Below the pieces are notes generated by a model. The model was not told the DNA's origin. It did not search any database and saw nothing but the letters and a program-made list of their open reading frames with translations. A DNA stretch of 64,000 bases from JAZIHH01 sp036678685 (GTDB lineage: Bacteria; Bacillota; UBA4882; UBA10575), in NCBI GenBank assembly GCA_036678685.1, contig JAZIHH010000005.1:62001-126000 (forward strand), in the 5' to 3' direction. The position numbers and the translations under genes are program-made. Positions within the stretch are counted from its first letter, which is position 1. The number at the start of each line of letters is the position of its first letter. Of the stretch, positions 42,971-51,690 are shown piece by piece.

Positions 42971-43648
42971 ATGAGAAGAACGATATTTGTCCTATCTCTC
43001 ATATTGCTCTTGCCGGTTTCCACAATAGCGACCGGGCCTTCTAATATGTTTTCAATTATAAAACCTGTTTCCGTAAATTCCGACGGCGTAATATTATGCA
43101 AAACAAAATTCCAACAAAACCATCTGGGCGCCCATAGGGTTATGCCTGTTAATTACGGTTGGGCCTTGGTGTTTCCAGACGGCGAAATAAAGGAATATTC
43201 ATTTCACTATTTTGATACAGACTCATATGAAGATGAAGCCGTTATTTTCAAGCACTATGAATACCTTGAGAGTCTCTTTACGAAAAGCATTGATTGGGAT
43301 AAACCTCCAGTATCGTTATTGCCGCTAATTGAGGAATATGGTTTTAACTCCAACAATGCCGATATGTTTATTGTTGATAAAGAAATGAATTTAGAAACTT
43401 TCTTAACCACATATAACCTTGGCATGGAGGATATGGTCCAGAAAACATTACAGAATCATCATTCTATAGAAATAGGCGAGAAGATACATGTATTATATGT
43501 TTTTGACAAACTAATCTTTCTGAAAAATCACCTAGGATTTCTCGATGAAGAGAAAATTGGTGCGGAGTTTGATTTTTATCATGAATTATATGGTGAATTA
43601 CTGGGCTATGAAGTCTTTGATATTACAGGAATAATTAAGAGGAAATAA
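42971..43648 (+). CDS. hypothetical secreted protein
   Basis: 225 residues with a signal peptide (RRTIFVLSLILLLPVSTIA). No domain recognised; acidic and aromatic-rich with FPDGEIKEYSFHYFDTDSYE and FVFDK-like strands. ATG at 42971 follows GGGGGAG. AT-rich codon use compared with the genes to its left, like the island further right. Single gene, followed by convergent ybjQ. Confidence 0.7.
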   Translation: MRRTIFVLSLILLLPVSTIATGPSNMFSIIKPVSVNSDGVILCKTKFQQNHLGAHRVMPVNYGWALVFPDGEIKEYSFHYFDTDSYEDEAVIFKHYEYLESLFTKSIDWDKPPVSLLPLIEEYGFNSNNADMFIVDKEMNLETFLTTYNLGMEDMVQKTLQNHHSIEIGEKIHVLYVFDKLIFLKNHLGFLDEEKIGAEFDFYHELYGELLGYEVFDITGIIKRK

Positions 43649-43662
43649 AGGTAAATTTTGTT

Positions 43663-43983
43663 TTACTCAACGACCACCGCGGTTCCGGAAGCGGTCACCA
43701 TAAGCATGTTTCCACCCTGGCCCAGGACTTCGTAGTCAATATCCACCCCGACCACGGCATTGGCGCCTAATTGGGCGGCGCGGTTTTGCATTTCCTTAAG
43801 AGCAGCTTCCCGGGCTTCTATAAGCTCACCCTCGTAGGATCTGGAGCGACCACCAAAGAAGTTGGTAAGCCCGGCGGCAAAATCTTTCAGAAAATTCACG
43901 CCGGCGATTACTTCACCAAAGACCACTCCTTTGTATTCCAGAATCTTTCGGCCTTCTACCGAAGGGGTAGTGGTCACGATCAT
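43663..43983 (-). CDS. YbjQ/UPF0145 family protein (heavy-metal-binding-like)
   Basis: 106 residues. Family signature: VTTTPSVEGRKILEYKGVVF, GEVIAGVNFLKD, EALKEMQNRAAQLGANAVVG and DYEVLGQGGNMLMV. Homopentameric small proteins of unknown role, called heavy-metal-binding by structure. ATG at 43983 follows AAGGAGGG. Common in Firmicutes. Confidence 0.95.
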   Translation of the reverse strand: MIVTTTPSVEGRKILEYKGVVFGEVIAGVNFLKDFAAGLTNFFGGRSRSYEGELIEAREAALKEMQNRAAQLGANAVVGVDIDYEVLGQGGNMLMVTASGTAVVVE

Positions 43984-44103
43984 TTTTAACCCTCCTTGTT
44001 TTCCCTAAAATTACTTTTTATTATACCAAATAACCCCAATGAAAGCTATTATTATGAGCAGAGGGCGCCTCTATGGCCCGGCAAGATCGGGAACTCCGTC
44101 CGC

Positions 44104-44883
44104 TCATATCGTCCACTGGTTATGAATAATCCCTGTTAAACGCCATTCCTCTTCATATTCCTCGAACACCAGCCGGAGGCTTTGCCAGTCCATTCCCTCG
44201 TAAGCCGGATCAAACCCGGAAAAATAATACTCAACGATAATGGGATTTTCATAAACCTCAAATTGGTTTTCAAGCATATTCCCAGTGCTTAAGATTTGGT
44301 TGTACCCGATCTGCTCGGCGTTGATAAAGTCGGCGGAGTAGATAAATCTGGCATAATATTCGCTGGGGGTTAATATTATCTCCGCACCGCTGCCGTCATA
44401 ATAACCCCAGAGGTAGCGTTGTTGGTCTTTAAAGAAATTTCTTATTTCACTTTTGGTAAAAACCAGGTCCCTTTCGCAGTCCACATAGGTGTAAGGAGTG
44501 AACCGGACCCCTTTTACCGGGTGGACATATGACGCCAGTTTTTCCGTATCTTTGGTGCTGAGCGCTTGCATGACCGCATTGGCCACGTCGGCGATAATTA
44601 CTTCAGCCTCTTTGCTCGGGATGATCCCGTTTTCCTTAACTCCGGACGCCACCGGAGGTTCTTCCTGACCAGCCCTATCTTCCTTCCTTTGCTTATCCGC
44701 TTGCTGACGCTCCGGAAGGTCAAATTCAATGGCGGTTCTTAACTGAGGATCGTTGAGCTGATCCGTTTTGACTTTACGGTAATTTAAGCCGCCTTTTTTT
44801 GCCGCTTGACCAAAGAAAAGGGCGAGGAAAAGAACGGTTATGCCGGTGAAAATAAAAATAATGCTCAGGGGCTTCTTTTTCAT
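44104..44883 (-). CDS. hypothetical membrane-anchored protein
   Basis: 259 residues with an N-terminal signal anchor (SIIFIFTGITVLFLALFF), a charged linker (RQQADKQRKEDRAGQEE) and a C-terminal domain of about 165 residues opening EVIIADVANAVMQALSTKDTE and ending WRLTGIIHNQWTI. The pattern of an NTF2-like extracytoplasmic domain is possible. The start at 44883 is taken because an upstream extension to 44979 adds a polar stretch before the anchor. Function unknown. Confidence 0.7.
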   Translation of the reverse strand: MKKKPLSIIFIFTGITVLFLALFFGQAAKKGGLNYRKVKTDQLNDPQLRTAIEFDLPERQQADKQRKEDRAGQEEPPVASGVKENGIIPSKEAEVIIADVANAVMQALSTKDTEKLASYVHPVKGVRFTPYTYVDCERDLVFTKSEIRNFFKDQQRYLWGYYDGSGAEIILTPSEYYARFIYSADFINAEQIGYNQILSTGNMLENQFEVYENPIIVEYYFSGFDPAYEGMDWQSLRLVFEEYEEEWRLTGIIHNQWTI

Positions 44884-44994
44884 TAAATCACATCTTTTTT
44901 GGTTTGATAGGTTGCTGTATGTTAAAGACGATGGGCGACGGTGTTTTGTTCCGGAGTATTCAATAGTTTTACTTACCATTCTACCATGGCGATT

Positions 44995-45220
44995 CCTTTA
45001 ACCTTCTCAAAGTGCTGGTCAAAGGGGTGATATCTTTAATCCCACCGTCAACCATTTGACTGGCGGTAAAAGCCAGTCCGAAATGGTACTATTCACCTTA
45101 TATAGGCTGACCGACTATTCCTTTGTTTGCAATAATGGTAAGTTTGCCATTATCACCATCTTTGTCCAAAATGACTACAGAGAGGAATATTTATCTAATA
45201 GTAGAATATTATGTAAGGAT
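44995..45220 (-). pseudogene. possible degraded coding remnant
   Basis: The 411-bp gap between two genes shows no intact gene. On the minus strand it can be read as VVILDKDGDNGKLTIIANKG, then after two stops YHFGLAFTASQMVDGGIKDI, and after a further -1 shift TPFDQHFEKVKGIAMVEW. The protein-like quality suggests the tail of an old gene, perhaps of a hydrolase with a DGG motif, but I cannot name it. Confidence 0.25.
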
Positions 45221-45294
45221 TACCCACATGAAGATTCGAATGGGACAATTTTTCATAAACCTAAGAGAGAAGAAATCAGGGAGGGTTCAAGGAA

Positions 45295-46149
45295 ATGGAA
45301 GCGAAAAAGGGAAATTTATGTAATCTTATAAAAGAATGCTTTTACGCCAGACAGATCCTTGTTTATTTTGTGCTTGCGTTTTTAATCTCCTGGCTTTTCT
45401 GGGGAGTAGTTTTTATAACTGATAAAATTGATATTATTAACAGTTCCACAGCTTCTGTCATTACTGGGATCTCCACTTTACTTGTCGGCTTCGGCCCCCT
45501 TTTTGCGGCTATGATTGTAATAAAAGTGAACGGTGGAAGTATTCGTCTTTGGTTCCGCCGGATTTTCCTGTGGAAAGTGAAGTTCCACTGGTATTTGGCG
45601 GCTTTAGTTGTTCCGGTATTGGTCTTCCTTGCCAGCGGGGAGTTGTACTCTTTAATGGGGGGAGAGGTGGCAGAAAGGTTTGATTTTAATCTACTTGCCG
45701 TGCTGATCCCGTTATTCTTATGGAACACTTTTCTCGGAGGCGGGCAGGAGGAATTGGGCTGGCGGGGTTTTGCCTTGCTGAAGCTGCAAGAAAAGTATAC
45801 GGCTCTTACCGCCAGTATTATTCTAGGTTTTATGCACGCCCTCTGGCACCTGCCTATGGTTTTTATTCCCGGAACTTATCAAGCTAGCTCTTCTTTTCTT
45901 TTCTATGTTTTGAGTGTAATCGGTATAGCTGTTGTGTGTACATGGTTATATAACAACACTGGAAGTGTCTTACCAGTAATGATCTATCACGGTATGAATA
46001 ACACTTTACCCCTCTTTGCGCTTTTGCCGTCGTTTGATCCGGAAGCGATCGCGAAACTTACAGCGCAGGAAACTACTTGCTCCGCTTTGCGTTTTTGCCG
46101 TCGTTTGATCCGGAAGCGATGGTTATCCCGGAAATACCCACTTTGCTGA
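45295..46149 (+). CDS. CPBP (CAAX-type) intramembrane metalloprotease, C-terminus altered
   Basis: 284 residues with about seven membrane spans. Family motifs: EELGWRGFALLKLQ (EExxxR), FMHALWHLPMVF (FxxxH) and NNTGSVLPVMIYHGMNN (HxxxN/B). These proteases include immunity proteins for bacteriocins and prenyl-protein peptidases. After LLPSFDPEA the frame runs into ...CRRLIRKRW and stops. A second copy of the same 24-34 bp 71 bp later leads, in another frame, into EAMVIPEIPTLLMIANVLVL and a last TM helix ending at about 46256. The natural C-terminus therefore appears to be displaced by an out-of-frame partial duplication. Confidence 0.85.
   Translation: MEAKKGNLCNLIKECFYARQILVYFVLAFLISWLFWGVVFITDKIDIINSSTASVITGISTLLVGFGPLFAAMIVIKVNGGSIRLWFRRIFLWKVKFHWYLAALVVPVLVFLASGELYSLMGGEVAERFDFNLLAVLIPLFLWNTFLGGGQEELGWRGFALLKLQEKYTALTASIILGFMHALWHLPMVFIPGTYQASSSFLFYVLSVIGIAVVCTWLYNNTGSVLPVMIYHGMNNTLPLFALLPSFDPEAIAKLTAQETTCSALRFCRRLIRKRWLSRKYPLC
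46026..46120 (+). repeat. direct repeat in the CPBP gene (71-bp offset)
   Basis: GCCGTCGTTTGATCCGGAAG at 46026 and again at 46097, the match extending to 24 exact bases and further upstream with one mismatch. As 71 is not a multiple of three, it shifts the frame. Confidence 0.85.
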
Positions 46150-46259
46150 TGATAGCAAATGTCCTTGTGCTTTTGGCTGTAGCCATAATTATCAGCTTGG
46201 TTTTTGGTGTAAAACGAATGACGAGAAAAACGGAGATCCCGACTATTTCATTTTAAATA

Positions 46260-46472
46260 CTAAATATGGCGTTGCTCAACAAAACGTCGTGTTCTTTTCT
46301 TTTCATCAAGTAATCGCTGGTATTTGTTGAGCAGCAAATCAAGCTCATCACCGGCCTCCAGAACTTCGGCGTCGGTACAGCCTTTAGCATTCCAGAGGGC
46401 CTGGAGACGCGCCCGGCCGCGGGCGATTTTTATTTCTAGGATTTTCATTTGTACCTTTTTAACCAGGAGCAT
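46260..46472 (-). CDS. Spo0E-like aspartyl-phosphate phosphatase
   Basis: 70-residue helical hairpin: IEIARGRARLQ-like first helix, KGCTDAEVLEAGDELDLLLN and YQRLLDEKKR. It fits the Spo0E family layout (IE..R..L, KG..DPEVL..SQELD.LLN.Y), with GDELD instead of SQELD. Such proteins dephosphorylate Spo0A~P and delay sporulation. ATG at 46472 has GAGGA 10 nt upstream; ATG at 46448 is an alternative. Consistent with a spore-former. Confidence 0.75.
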   Translation of the reverse strand: MLLVKKVQMKILEIKIARGRARLQALWNAKGCTDAEVLEAGDELDLLLNKYQRLLDEKKRTRRFVEQRHI

Positions 46473-46631
46473 TTGTCTTGTTCCTCTTGCAAAAGTATTA
46501 CCGGTAGATAGATTGGCAAGCTTGATTCATGAAGAGACGCTGGAAACAAAGTGGATGTACCAGCTTTTCTGCGAAGCTCCAAACATTGCAGCGTTTACCA
46601 TATCATGGTATAATATGCATATAAAACTAGA

Positions 46632-46726
46632 GGGACGAAAGCGCTCGATTCGGGCAGAACGACTGCGCAAGGTTGGCGGCCCCTGCAGTCGTTCATCTGG
46701 ATCTTGATCTGGCGCGCTTTCGTCCG
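46632..46726. other. large two-stem hairpin (possible structured RNA or palindromic element)
   Basis: Outer stem GGACGAAAGCGC (46633-46644) with GCGCTTTCGTCC (46714-46725). Inner stem GAACGACTGC (46657-46666) with GCAGTCGTTC (46685-46694). Neither strand codes. It might be a small RNA, a MITE-like palindromic unit or a terminator without T tract. Confidence 0.6.
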
Positions 46727-46733
46727 TCAATCA

Positions 46734-46772
46734 AATAACACCAATTGACAAGATTTTGTCTATGGTGTTATT
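46734..46772. other. second hairpin beside the first
   Basis: AATAACACCA (46734-46743) with TGGTGTTATT (46763-46772), and inside it GACAA / TTGTC around the loop GATT. Lies 9 bp after the first element and upstream of the XRE gene. May be an operator pair or part of the same element. Confidence 0.6.
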
Positions 46773-46929
46773 GATTGTTTGGGTTTTTAGGGGTTATCTC
46801 CGCAGCGGCTACCTGGTTATAGCAGTAATAGCGACGTCGTAATGGTTTATATTAGCTGTGATAACAATCTTAGGAAATTCTGGTTATATTATATGTTCTT
46901 TGTGAACATTTGTCAAGGAGAAAATCTTA

Positions 46930-47409
46930 ATGAAGAACACAACTCCCGGCGATAGGGTAAGGCAATTAAGAAAGCATTTAAACCTTACCCAATTGGCTTT
47001 TAGCGAAGAAATTGGGATGACTCATGGTAATTTGTCAAAGATTGAAAAGAATCAAATATCAATGACCAAAGCTTTTCTGAAAGCTTTAAAACTGCGATTT
47101 TTCTGTAATCCCCACTGGATAGAAACCGGCGAAGGGGAGATGTTCATCTCTCCTGAAGAATATATCGCCGATGGAATCAGGTATTTAGGCGTACAAAAAT
47201 ACGGCGAAGGTTTATTGAAAGTCTTGAATGACCCACAATTTGCCGAATTGCGTTCAATGATAATGATCGGGGAAAAAGCAACGGGTGAGATAGATCCGGA
47301 GTTAATGAGTTATTTGTGCTATATTCTGAATAAGTGGCAGCAAGGGGATGAAGATATTCGAGGGTGGTTGAGGATACAGTTGGATAGTCAAAAGTGTGGT
47401 AGTGAGTGA
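46930..47409 (+). CDS. XRE-family transcriptional regulator
   Basis: 159 residues. N-terminal lambda-repressor-like HTH: VRQLRKHLNLTQLAFSEEIG and THGNLSKIEKNQISMTKAFL, then WIETGEGEMF and a C-terminal helical half with no known domain. The WxxTGEGEMF segment is typical of regulators of prophages and conjugative elements. ATG at 46930 follows AAGGAGAAAATC. At the left border of the AT-rich defence island; a strong terminator follows. Confidence 0.88.
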   Translation: MKNTTPGDRVRQLRKHLNLTQLAFSEEIGMTHGNLSKIEKNQISMTKAFLKALKLRFFCNPHWIETGEGEMFISPEEYIADGIRYLGVQKYGEGLLKVLNDPQFAELRSMIMIGEKATGEIDPELMSYLCYILNKWQQGDEDIRGWLRIQLDSQKCGSE

Positions 47410-47509
47410 GTATAAAGGATACAGAGGTGGCGATTGCTTGGCATTTTGAACACGAGTGAAATAAAATAGAGTCCTCTCGAACTCTTGTTCCATGACAAAC
47501 AGTTGTCAC

Positions 47510-47544
47510 CCCTCTTTGTTATAATGAGACAAAGAGGGTTTTTT
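47510..47544 (+). terminator. Rho-independent terminator
   Basis: CCCTCTTTGT / ACAAAGAGGG stem of 10 bp, 9-nt loop, then TTTTTT. Confidence 0.95.
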
Positions 47545-47649
47545 CGTTATCAATAGAATGTTTTTACAATAGTGGTGAATAAAGCAGTTTAGTTTGATAT
47601 TTTCCTGTTGCTGATTTAAACCTAATGTAAGAAACAGGGAGGGTCCTTT

Positions 47650-48747
47650 ATGCCGCTTGAACTTGGTGTATGGAGGATAGACGAAGGTCTGAAATCGGTC
47701 GAATTTAGCTCGTTAGATATTGAGTCCCGTCTTGAGGATATACTTGATGAAAATATCAGTATTGCTTCGCCAAATTGGCTTGTGATCGGGAGACAAGTCC
47801 GTACGGATTACGGTACGATTATTGATCTTTTGGCGCTGGATCAAGACGCCAATCTCATTGTAATTGAGCTTAAACGGGATAAGACCCCTCGTGATATTAT
47901 TGCCCAGGTTCTTGATTATGGTTCCTGGGTTCGTGAGTTAAAGACCGACCGAGTCGCGCAGATTTTTGATGATTACCAAAAAAGATGGCATAGCAACTCC
48001 GTTCAGGTTTCAATTGACCAAGCGTTTAGTGGGAAGTTTAAAATCTCAATGCCTGATGAGATTAATAGCAACCATGAACTTGTAATAATTGCTTCGGATC
48101 TGGATACAAGTACAGAACGGATTGTTCGCTATTTAGCTGACGAATATGGCGTCAGAATCAATGCTATTTTCTTTAGAGTGTTTAAGGATGAAGGCCGGGA
48201 ATACATAAGCCGGGCATGGTTCCGTGATCCTGCGGAAGTGACGGCGGGATTTGGGGAAGAAGTGACAGCAAATGAATGGAATGGCGAATACTATGTATCT
48301 TTTGGTTACCCTCTTGAGGTGGTACGGGACGGGCTCAACAGGGGTTATATTGTGGCAGGGGGAGGCTCCTGGTATTCGAAAACCCTTGCCATGCTGGAAC
48401 CTGGTGCACGAATCTGGGTGAATGTACCAGGGACAGGTTATATAGGAGTAGCTGAAGTGGAAGAGGCAATGGTACCGGTAGATGATTTCACAATAAAAAA
48501 TGAGTCAGGTGAAGAGGTTTTGCTTACTAGCGAATCGAAGGCCGCGAAAACACTCCAAAAAGCTGCCGACGATATCGAAAAGGCCGATTATTTAGTAAGG
48601 GTTAGTTGGCTGAAAAAAGTTGATCCCAAAAATGCGATTCGCGAGAAAGGTTTCTTCGGCAACCAGAACTCAGTAGCAAGGCCCCGCTCTCCAAGATGGA
48701 ATTACACTGTTGAACGCCTCAAAATCAGATTTGGGATTAATGATTAG
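47650..48747 (+). CDS. NucS/DUF91-like PD-(D/E)XK nuclease-domain protein
   Basis: 365 residues. The N-terminal 100 residues carry a nuclease core: YGTIIDLLALDQDANLIVIE followed by LKRDKTPRDIIAQVLDYGSW, giving D...ExK plus the Q-x3-Y helix of endonuclease NucS/DUF91-like enzymes. The middle and C-terminal parts (about residues 215-365) hold a small beta-rich domain (GYIVAGGGSWY, PGTGYIGVAEVEEAMVPV) of unknown function. ATG at 47650 follows CAGGGAGGG. First gene of a same-strand run with a second nuclease-like gene and mcrBC, so probably part of a restriction island. Confidence 0.8.
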   Translation: MPLELGVWRIDEGLKSVEFSSLDIESRLEDILDENISIASPNWLVIGRQVRTDYGTIIDLLALDQDANLIVIELKRDKTPRDIIAQVLDYGSWVRELKTDRVAQIFDDYQKRWHSNSVQVSIDQAFSGKFKISMPDEINSNHELVIIASDLDTSTERIVRYLADEYGVRINAIFFRVFKDEGREYISRAWFRDPAEVTAGFGEEVTANEWNGEYYVSFGYPLEVVRDGLNRGYIVAGGGSWYSKTLAMLEPGARIWVNVPGTGYIGVAEVEEAMVPVDDFTIKNESGEEVLLTSESKAAKTLQKAADDIEKADYLVRVSWLKKVDPKNAIREKGFFGNQNSVARPRSPRWNYTVERLKIRFGIND

Positions 48748-48788
48748 CCGGCAATTATGCTGGAAGTCTGCTGAAAGGAAGTGTTTTT

Positions 48789-49556
48789 ATGATTATCTGC
48801 AGGGGGCTTAACCCTAATGACCAGATAAATTCAGTTGCTGAATGGTTTGAAAAATGCCCGCCACAAAAAGGAGAAGACCAGTGGAAAGATGGCCGGAGTG
48901 CCAAGGAACTCGCAAAATATTGGCTAAACAATCAAAAAAATTCTATTCAGGAGTATACAGATGTTATTAATTCACATCCTGAACTCCAGAATATAGCTCT
49001 AGAGCTTGGCTCACCCGAATATGTGACTGATTTTGATGGCTATAGAAATGGAAGGGTAAATGATTTCTTCATTTGCGGGAAACAAGGATCTGAAAGGTTG
49101 CTGATTGGGGTTGAAGCAAAGGTTGATGAAGAATTTGGGGAAATTATTGGAGAATATTATCTGGAAAACCAGCTTAAAAAGATTAATGATATTAATACCA
49201 ATGCACCGGCAAGGATTGAGAATCTGATAAAGGCTTTATTTAAAAAACCGGTGCCAAAAGGAGTCTTTGATCTTCGTTACCAGTTATTTCACGCAGTAGC
49301 TGGTTTATTAGCCGAGGCAAAGAGGCAAAATGCCAAAAAGACAATTCTTATGATACATATCTTCAGAACTGAAGATCTTCAACCAGAAAAATACAAAAGT
49401 AATATGAGAGATTTAGACCAGTTCGTAAAGATAATCAGCAATTCGCAATGGGATCATCTTTCTCCTGGAACGATCATTGGGCCGGTTCGTGTCCCGGGTA
49501 ACCAACAGTATATACCGGGGGAAATACCGTTATATATAGGGAAGATAGAATCCTGA
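48789..49556 (+). CDS. hypothetical protein, possibly a PD-(D/E)XK-type nuclease
   Basis: 255 residues. GYRNGRVNDFFICGKQGSER followed by LLIGVEAKVDEEFGEIIGEY can be read as D...E-A-K of a PD-(D/E)XK fold; YQLFHAVAGLLAEAKRQNAK is a later helix. N-terminal WFEKCPPQKGEDQWKDGRSA is seen in uncharacterised defence-linked proteins (DUF6946-like). It lies 41 bp after the NucS-like gene and 87 bp before mcrB. Not assigned further. Confidence 0.6.
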   Translation: MIICRGLNPNDQINSVAEWFEKCPPQKGEDQWKDGRSAKELAKYWLNNQKNSIQEYTDVINSHPELQNIALELGSPEYVTDFDGYRNGRVNDFFICGKQGSERLLIGVEAKVDEEFGEIIGEYYLENQLKKINDINTNAPARIENLIKALFKKPVPKGVFDLRYQLFHAVAGLLAEAKRQNAKKTILMIHIFRTEDLQPEKYKSNMRDLDQFVKIISNSQWDHLSPGTIIGPVRVPGNQQYIPGEIPLYIGKIES

Positions 49557-49643
49557 AAAATGCGAGTTGTTTTGAACAGGATCGTCTTTGGGGCATGATT
49601 TGTCGAAGAAAAGGCCCCATGGAATAATGTTGGAGGTGTTGCA

Positions 49644-51686
49644 ATGTACCAGCAAGAACTCCAGAAGATGATCAAAGCGATTCCGAATCCCCATGAAACG
49701 CCGGCAGAGGCACGGAAAGTCCATGAAGAATTTTTGCGGCTGTATCCTAAAGAAAAATGGGCGACCATGACTTTGGAGGAGTTTGTTATCGGGTCCGGAC
49801 AACAGACCGCCTGCTGGTGGATAGAGTTTAATACACTGTCTTTAGGCGGTATTAGAGGCGGATCCGCCCAGAAGTTTCAGATTTATCTGTCGAAAAACGG
49901 TGAATACGTTTATGACAAGGAATCTTTTGCTTCACCGGCGGAAGCATGGGAAACAATGCGGCGGGAAATTGTGGAGATGCTGGATATGGCCGGGGAAGGA
50001 CGGTATGAAGAGCTTGACCGGGAGAATTTGATTTTATACAAGGCCAGCGCCTTCCGGATGAAACTGCTTTTTCTGTATTATCCTGATCAATTCCTGCCAA
50101 TCTATAGCATAAACCATCTTCATCATTTTCTAAAAACCTTTGCGGTCCCGGCGGAAAAGTGGGAGAAAAAAGGCGTGGTTGCAGCAAATCGCGCTTTATG
50201 GGAGTTTAAACAGGAGGATCCCAGGCTTAAGGATTGGGCTCCTCTTGTGTTTATGCGGGCCATGTATGAGTATTTTCCTCCCAGCCGGGGCTATTGGAAG
50301 ATTGCGCCCGGACCCAATGCCAGTATCTGGCGGGAATGCTTTGAAAATGGTTATATCGCTGTAGGCTGGCCTGAGGTTGGCGATCTTACTAATTATTCCT
50401 CAGTTGAAGAGTTAAAAAGGGAATTTCAGAAGTTATGGTACGCGGATTCCCCCCAGACAGCCGGCAGAAAAGCGAAAGAACTTTGGAATTTCTATAATCT
50501 GAAACCGGGAGACATGGTCCTCGCCAACGACGGACAAGCCAGGATAGTCGGGGTAGGAACGGTAACAGACGAAGGGTACCGTTTTCGTGACGATTTGGAT
50601 CATGAATTTAAACATACAGTTGGGGCCAAATGGGATAAAGGTTTTCAGCCCAAAGAGATCGCTCCGCAGAAAGACTGGTTTTCCGTTATAATTAAAGCCT
50701 TACCATACCAGGTATTCATGGAGTTAACTACGGATCAGCCCAAGATATCTCATTTCACTGCGGCAGAAGAGACATTTTTTCAGCGGATAGAACAGCTTTT
50801 GGAACAAAAAGGTCAAATCATCTTATACGGGCCGCCGGGGACCGGCAAGACGTACCTGGCCCGCAAGTATGTCCAGTGGGTGCAAGAAAGAGAGGGGCAG
50901 AATGCGGGGAAGGACAAGGCGAAACAAGACAATGCGGAACTGGTTACTTTTCATCCTTCATTCAACTATGAAGACTTCATCGAAGGCTTTAAACCGGCGG
51001 CAGCCGCGGGCGGACAGGTTACTTTCAGGCTGGAACAGGGTGTTTTCGTTACTCTTTGCCAGAGGGCGGAGAATGACCGCCAGCGGCCATACTTTTTGAT
51101 TATCGACGAGATCAACCGGGGCAATGTGGCCAAGATCTTCGGCGAGCTTCTGACTATTTTGGAGAAGGACAAAAGAGAAAAAGTACAAGTACGCCTGCCC
51201 CAGAGCAAGAGCTGGTTCTCAGTCCCGCCGAATCTCTATATTATTGCCACGATGAATACTGCCGACCGCAGTATTAAGCTGCTGGATGCCGCTTTAAAAC
51301 GGCGTTTCGCCTTTATCGAAATCCTGCCGGATCCGGAATTGCTTGATGTGCCGGTAGAGAATACCAATCTGACCCTGGCCGATATAATGAACGGTCTAAA
51401 CGCAAAGCTGCGGGAGTTTGTGGGGCGGGATAAACAGATTGGACATGCCTATTTCATGCGCAACGGGGCGCCGGTGGTCACCATTGACGAATTAAAGCAT
51501 ATTTATCGCTATGAGATTATCCCGTTGATCCAGGAATACTGTTATGACAACTATCAGCAATTAGCTGACATCGTGGGGAATGATTTTGTCGATACCAGCC
51601 TTGAAGAGATTAACGACGACCTGTTTACCGGCAGTGATGAGGATTTTACCCTGGCATTGATGAACAGTTTTTCCGCACAGCGGTGA
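49644..51686 (+). CDS. mcrB: McrB-like AAA+ GTPase with an EVE-like domain
   Basis: 680 residues. The N-terminal part (about 1-210) is helical and unassigned. From about 215 to 350 there is an EVE/PUA-like reader domain (KIAPGPNASIWRECFENGYI, AVGWPEVGDLTNYSS, LKPGDMVLANDGQARIVGVG), a fold that senses modified bases. The AAA+ motor follows: Walker A ILYGPPGTGKTYLARKYV, Walker B FLIIDEINRGNVAKIFGELL, sensor NTADRSIKLLDAALKRRFAF. Together with McrC this is a modification-dependent restriction system, translocating on DNA powered by GTP. mcrC starts 4 bp after the stop. Confidence 0.92.
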   Translation: MYQQELQKMIKAIPNPHETPAEARKVHEEFLRLYPKEKWATMTLEEFVIGSGQQTACWWIEFNTLSLGGIRGGSAQKFQIYLSKNGEYVYDKESFASPAEAWETMRREIVEMLDMAGEGRYEELDRENLILYKASAFRMKLLFLYYPDQFLPIYSINHLHHFLKTFAVPAEKWEKKGVVAANRALWEFKQEDPRLKDWAPLVFMRAMYEYFPPSRGYWKIAPGPNASIWRECFENGYIAVGWPEVGDLTNYSSVEELKREFQKLWYADSPQTAGRKAKELWNFYNLKPGDMVLANDGQARIVGVGTVTDEGYRFRDDLDHEFKHTVGAKWDKGFQPKEIAPQKDWFSVIIKALPYQVFMELTTDQPKISHFTAAEETFFQRIEQLLEQKGQIILYGPPGTGKTYLARKYVQWVQEREGQNAGKDKAKQDNAELVTFHPSFNYEDFIEGFKPAAAAGGQVTFRLEQGVFVTLCQRAENDRQRPYFLIIDEINRGNVAKIFGELLTILEKDKREKVQVRLPQSKSWFSVPPNLYIIATMNTADRSIKLLDAALKRRFAFIEILPDPELLDVPVENTNLTLADIMNGLNAKLREFVGRDKQIGHAYFMRNGAPVVTIDELKHIYRYEIIPLIQEYCYDNYQQLADIVGNDFVDTSLEEINDDLFTGSDEDFTLALMNSFSAQR

Positions 51687-51690
51687 GGCA

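Noticed and set aside
45056..45331. Small plus-strand open frame before the CPBP gene
   Set aside because: No ribosome site, no recognisable character, and it overlaps the CPBP start; the opposite strand looks more like decayed coding sequence.
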